From: JAFGHJ01 sp964631335
GTDB lineage: Bacteria; Hydrothermota; UBA3072
Assembly: GCA_964631335.1 (NCBI GenBank)
Contig: CAZVXD010000107.1
Coordinates: 1-6,195, forward strand
Length of the DNA stretch: 6,195 bases
Direction: 5' to 3'
A model generated the notes under the pieces. It saw only the letters and a program-made list of their open reading frames with translations. It searched no databases and was not told where the DNA came from. The position numbers and the translations under genes were made by a program. Every line of letters begins with the position of its first letter. Positions within the stretch are counted from its first letter, which is position 1. Shown in pieces: positions 5,433 to 6,195 of this stretch.

Positions 5433-5950
5433 TCTTCTTTAATTTCTAAAAGTGAATTTATTTTTTTCTCTATGCTATTAGATTTTTCAGATATATCAGT
5501 AACTTTCGAAGCGGAAGTGAGAACATCGACTTTACATTCTTCAGGTTTCCAACTGCCATCTCCTGAAGTAATAAGAAGAATTACCTCATTAGGATTATCA
5601 ATTCTATCAAGATATTCTTTAACAGGGTCTGGCAATTTCCAACCTTCGGTGGTGTGAATGATAACTTCCGCGTCCCAGTCTTCCTGATTTATTTCACTCA
5701 AATCAGAAATATCTATTACGCTAATATAAACACCCTTGCCTTTAATTCTAACAATGAGTGTATCCAATAAAACGTTCTTATATTCACTTCCCTGAGTAGC
5801 AATCAAAATCTTCTTACTCAAATCAGGGGAGCCTACTTCCATAGGTTCCGCGACATCCTGGATGTGAATAATAAGATATATGCCAAATATAATTACAAAC
5901 AGAACAATTATAGCTCCTATACCGATTAAAATCTTTTTTAGTATTGCCAT
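5429..5950 (-). CDS. Membrane-anchored protein with probable flavodoxin-like fold, function unknown
   Basis: This 173-residue protein has a short basic start (MAILKK), one membrane helix (about 7-29), a linker (30-44) and a soluble domain facing outward. The domain alternates strands and helices: KKILIATQGSEYKNVLLDTLI (46-66), VYISVIDI (74-81), DAEVIIHTTEGWKLPDPVKEYL (93-114), NEVILLITSGDGSW (121-134) and DVLTSASK (142-149), then a terminal helix. This order and the loop after strand 1 resemble flavodoxin-like proteins. The usual S/T-rich FMN phosphate loop is replaced by ATQGSEYKN, so flavin binding is uncertain. I do not recognise a named family. The ATG at 5950 (minus) follows GGGAGG at 5-nt spacing and a clear promoter. 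It is monocistronic and convergent with the glycine-rich membrane gene. Confidence 0.82.
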   Translation of the reverse strand: MAILKKILIGIGAIIVLFVIIFGIYLIIHIQDVAEPMEVGSPDLSKKILIATQGSEYKNVLLDTLIVRIKGKGVYISVIDISDLSEINQEDWDAEVIIHTTEGWKLPDPVKEYLDRIDNPNEVILLITSGDGSWKPEECKVDVLTSASKVTDISEKSNSIEKKINSLLEIKEE

Positions 5951-5955
5951 TTTTC

Positions 5956-5961
5956 CTCCCT
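5956..5961 (-). promoter_or_regulatory. Ribosome binding site of the flavodoxin-like gene
   Basis: On the minus strand GGGAGG ends 5 nt before the ATG at 5950. It is a good Shine-Dalgarno site and supports that start. Confidence 0.8.
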
Positions 5962-5975
5962 TTTGATTGAATTAA

Positions 5976-6004
5976 ATATTACTGAGAAAAGGATTAATTG
6001 TCAA
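5976..6004 (-). promoter_or_regulatory. Sigma70-type promoter of the flavodoxin-like gene
   Basis: On the minus strand a perfect TTGACA (complement of 5999-6004) is followed after 17 bp by TAATAT (complement of 5976-5981, 4 of 6). Predicted transcription starts near 5969, leaving a leader of about 19 nt with the ribosome site. Confidence 0.7.
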
Positions 6005-6071
6005 GGAGTTTAATCATCAGTTCGTTAGGCGGAAAACTTAGTTATCGGTAATTTGGTAAATTGAGTTATTT

Positions 6072-6099
6072 GTGATAGGTAATAGGTGGTATGTGATAA
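6072..6099. repeat. Degenerate heptamer array, GTGATAG-like
   Basis: Four 7-bp units in register: GTGATAG, GTAATAG, GTGGTAT and GTGATAA. They lie in the non-coding end of the window, about 70 bp upstream of the flavodoxin-like gene's promoter. Confidence 0.7.
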
Positions 6100-6117
6100 A
6101 TGGTTTGACAGGAACCT

Positions 6118-6138
6118 GATACCGGGTATCTGGTATCT
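6118..6138. repeat. Palindrome plus two perfect heptamers
   Basis: A 6-1-6 palindrome (6118-6130, arms GATACC and GGTATC) overlaps two identical tandem heptamers GGTATCT (6125-6131 and 6132-6138). Confidence 0.65.
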
Positions 6139-6147
6139 ATATTTGGA

Positions 6148-6165
6148 CGCGAATAACACGAATAT
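6148..6165. repeat. Degenerate 9-bp tandem repeat, CACGAATAA-like
   Basis: Two 9-bp units, CGCGAATAA and CACGAATAT, sit side by side. A short 5-1-5 palindrome (CCAGT/ACTGG, 6181-6191) follows near the window end. No gene is seen between 5951 and 6195. Confidence 0.5.
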
Positions 6166-6195
6166 TTTGTGTTTTTTTAACCAGTGACTGGGGAT

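Overview
The window looks like part of a bacterial chromosome of fairly low GC. It carries the 3' two thirds of an SMC condensin gene, four complete envelope-type genes and one small zinc-ribbon gene. Three intergenic promoters fit the sigma70 pattern (TTGAC at -35, AT-rich -10), and most genes have AGGAGG-type ribosome sites, so the host uses standard housekeeping signals. The end of the 472-residue secreted hydrolase resembles the C-terminal sorting or anchoring domains of FCB-group bacteria and related candidate phyla. Together with intergenic DNA made of degenerate 7-9 bp tandem repeats, this suggests an uncultivated FCB-like lineage (Cloacimonadota- or WOR-3-like). That placement is an inference and not firm.

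Layout: nt 1-2303 (+) is the SMC C-terminal part: coiled coil, hinge, returning coil, and C-terminal ATPase half. A DUF192 lipoprotein-like gene (2332-2811, +) and an exported C45/AAT-type Ntn-hydrolase-like gene (2830-4248, +) follow with gaps of 28 and 18 bp, so the three probably form one transcription unit. Nt 4249-4514 and 4743-5065 are non-coding and rich in short-period repeats. Between them lies a 75-residue zinc-ribbon gene on the minus strand (4515-4742). This gene is bracketed by a 30-bp inverted repeat matching at 27 of 30 positions (4281-4310 and 4907-4936). Nt 5066-5410 (+) is a very glycine-rich membrane protein with a good promoter and ribosome site. It converges on a membrane-anchored protein with a probable flavodoxin-like fold (5429-5950, -); the two genes share a small hairpin that includes both stop codons. 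The last 245 bp hold the promoter of that minus-strand gene and more short-period repeats.

Functionally, SMC acts on chromosome compaction and segregation, while the other large genes are envelope or exported proteins with no evident pathway link to it. The most unusual material is the mosaic of repeat families in the gaps, the inverted-repeat-bounded zinc-ribbon gene, the four-residue glycine ladder in the small membrane protein, and the deviations in the SMC hinge and ATPase signature. No tRNA, rRNA, CRISPR array, transposase or phage gene was seen.
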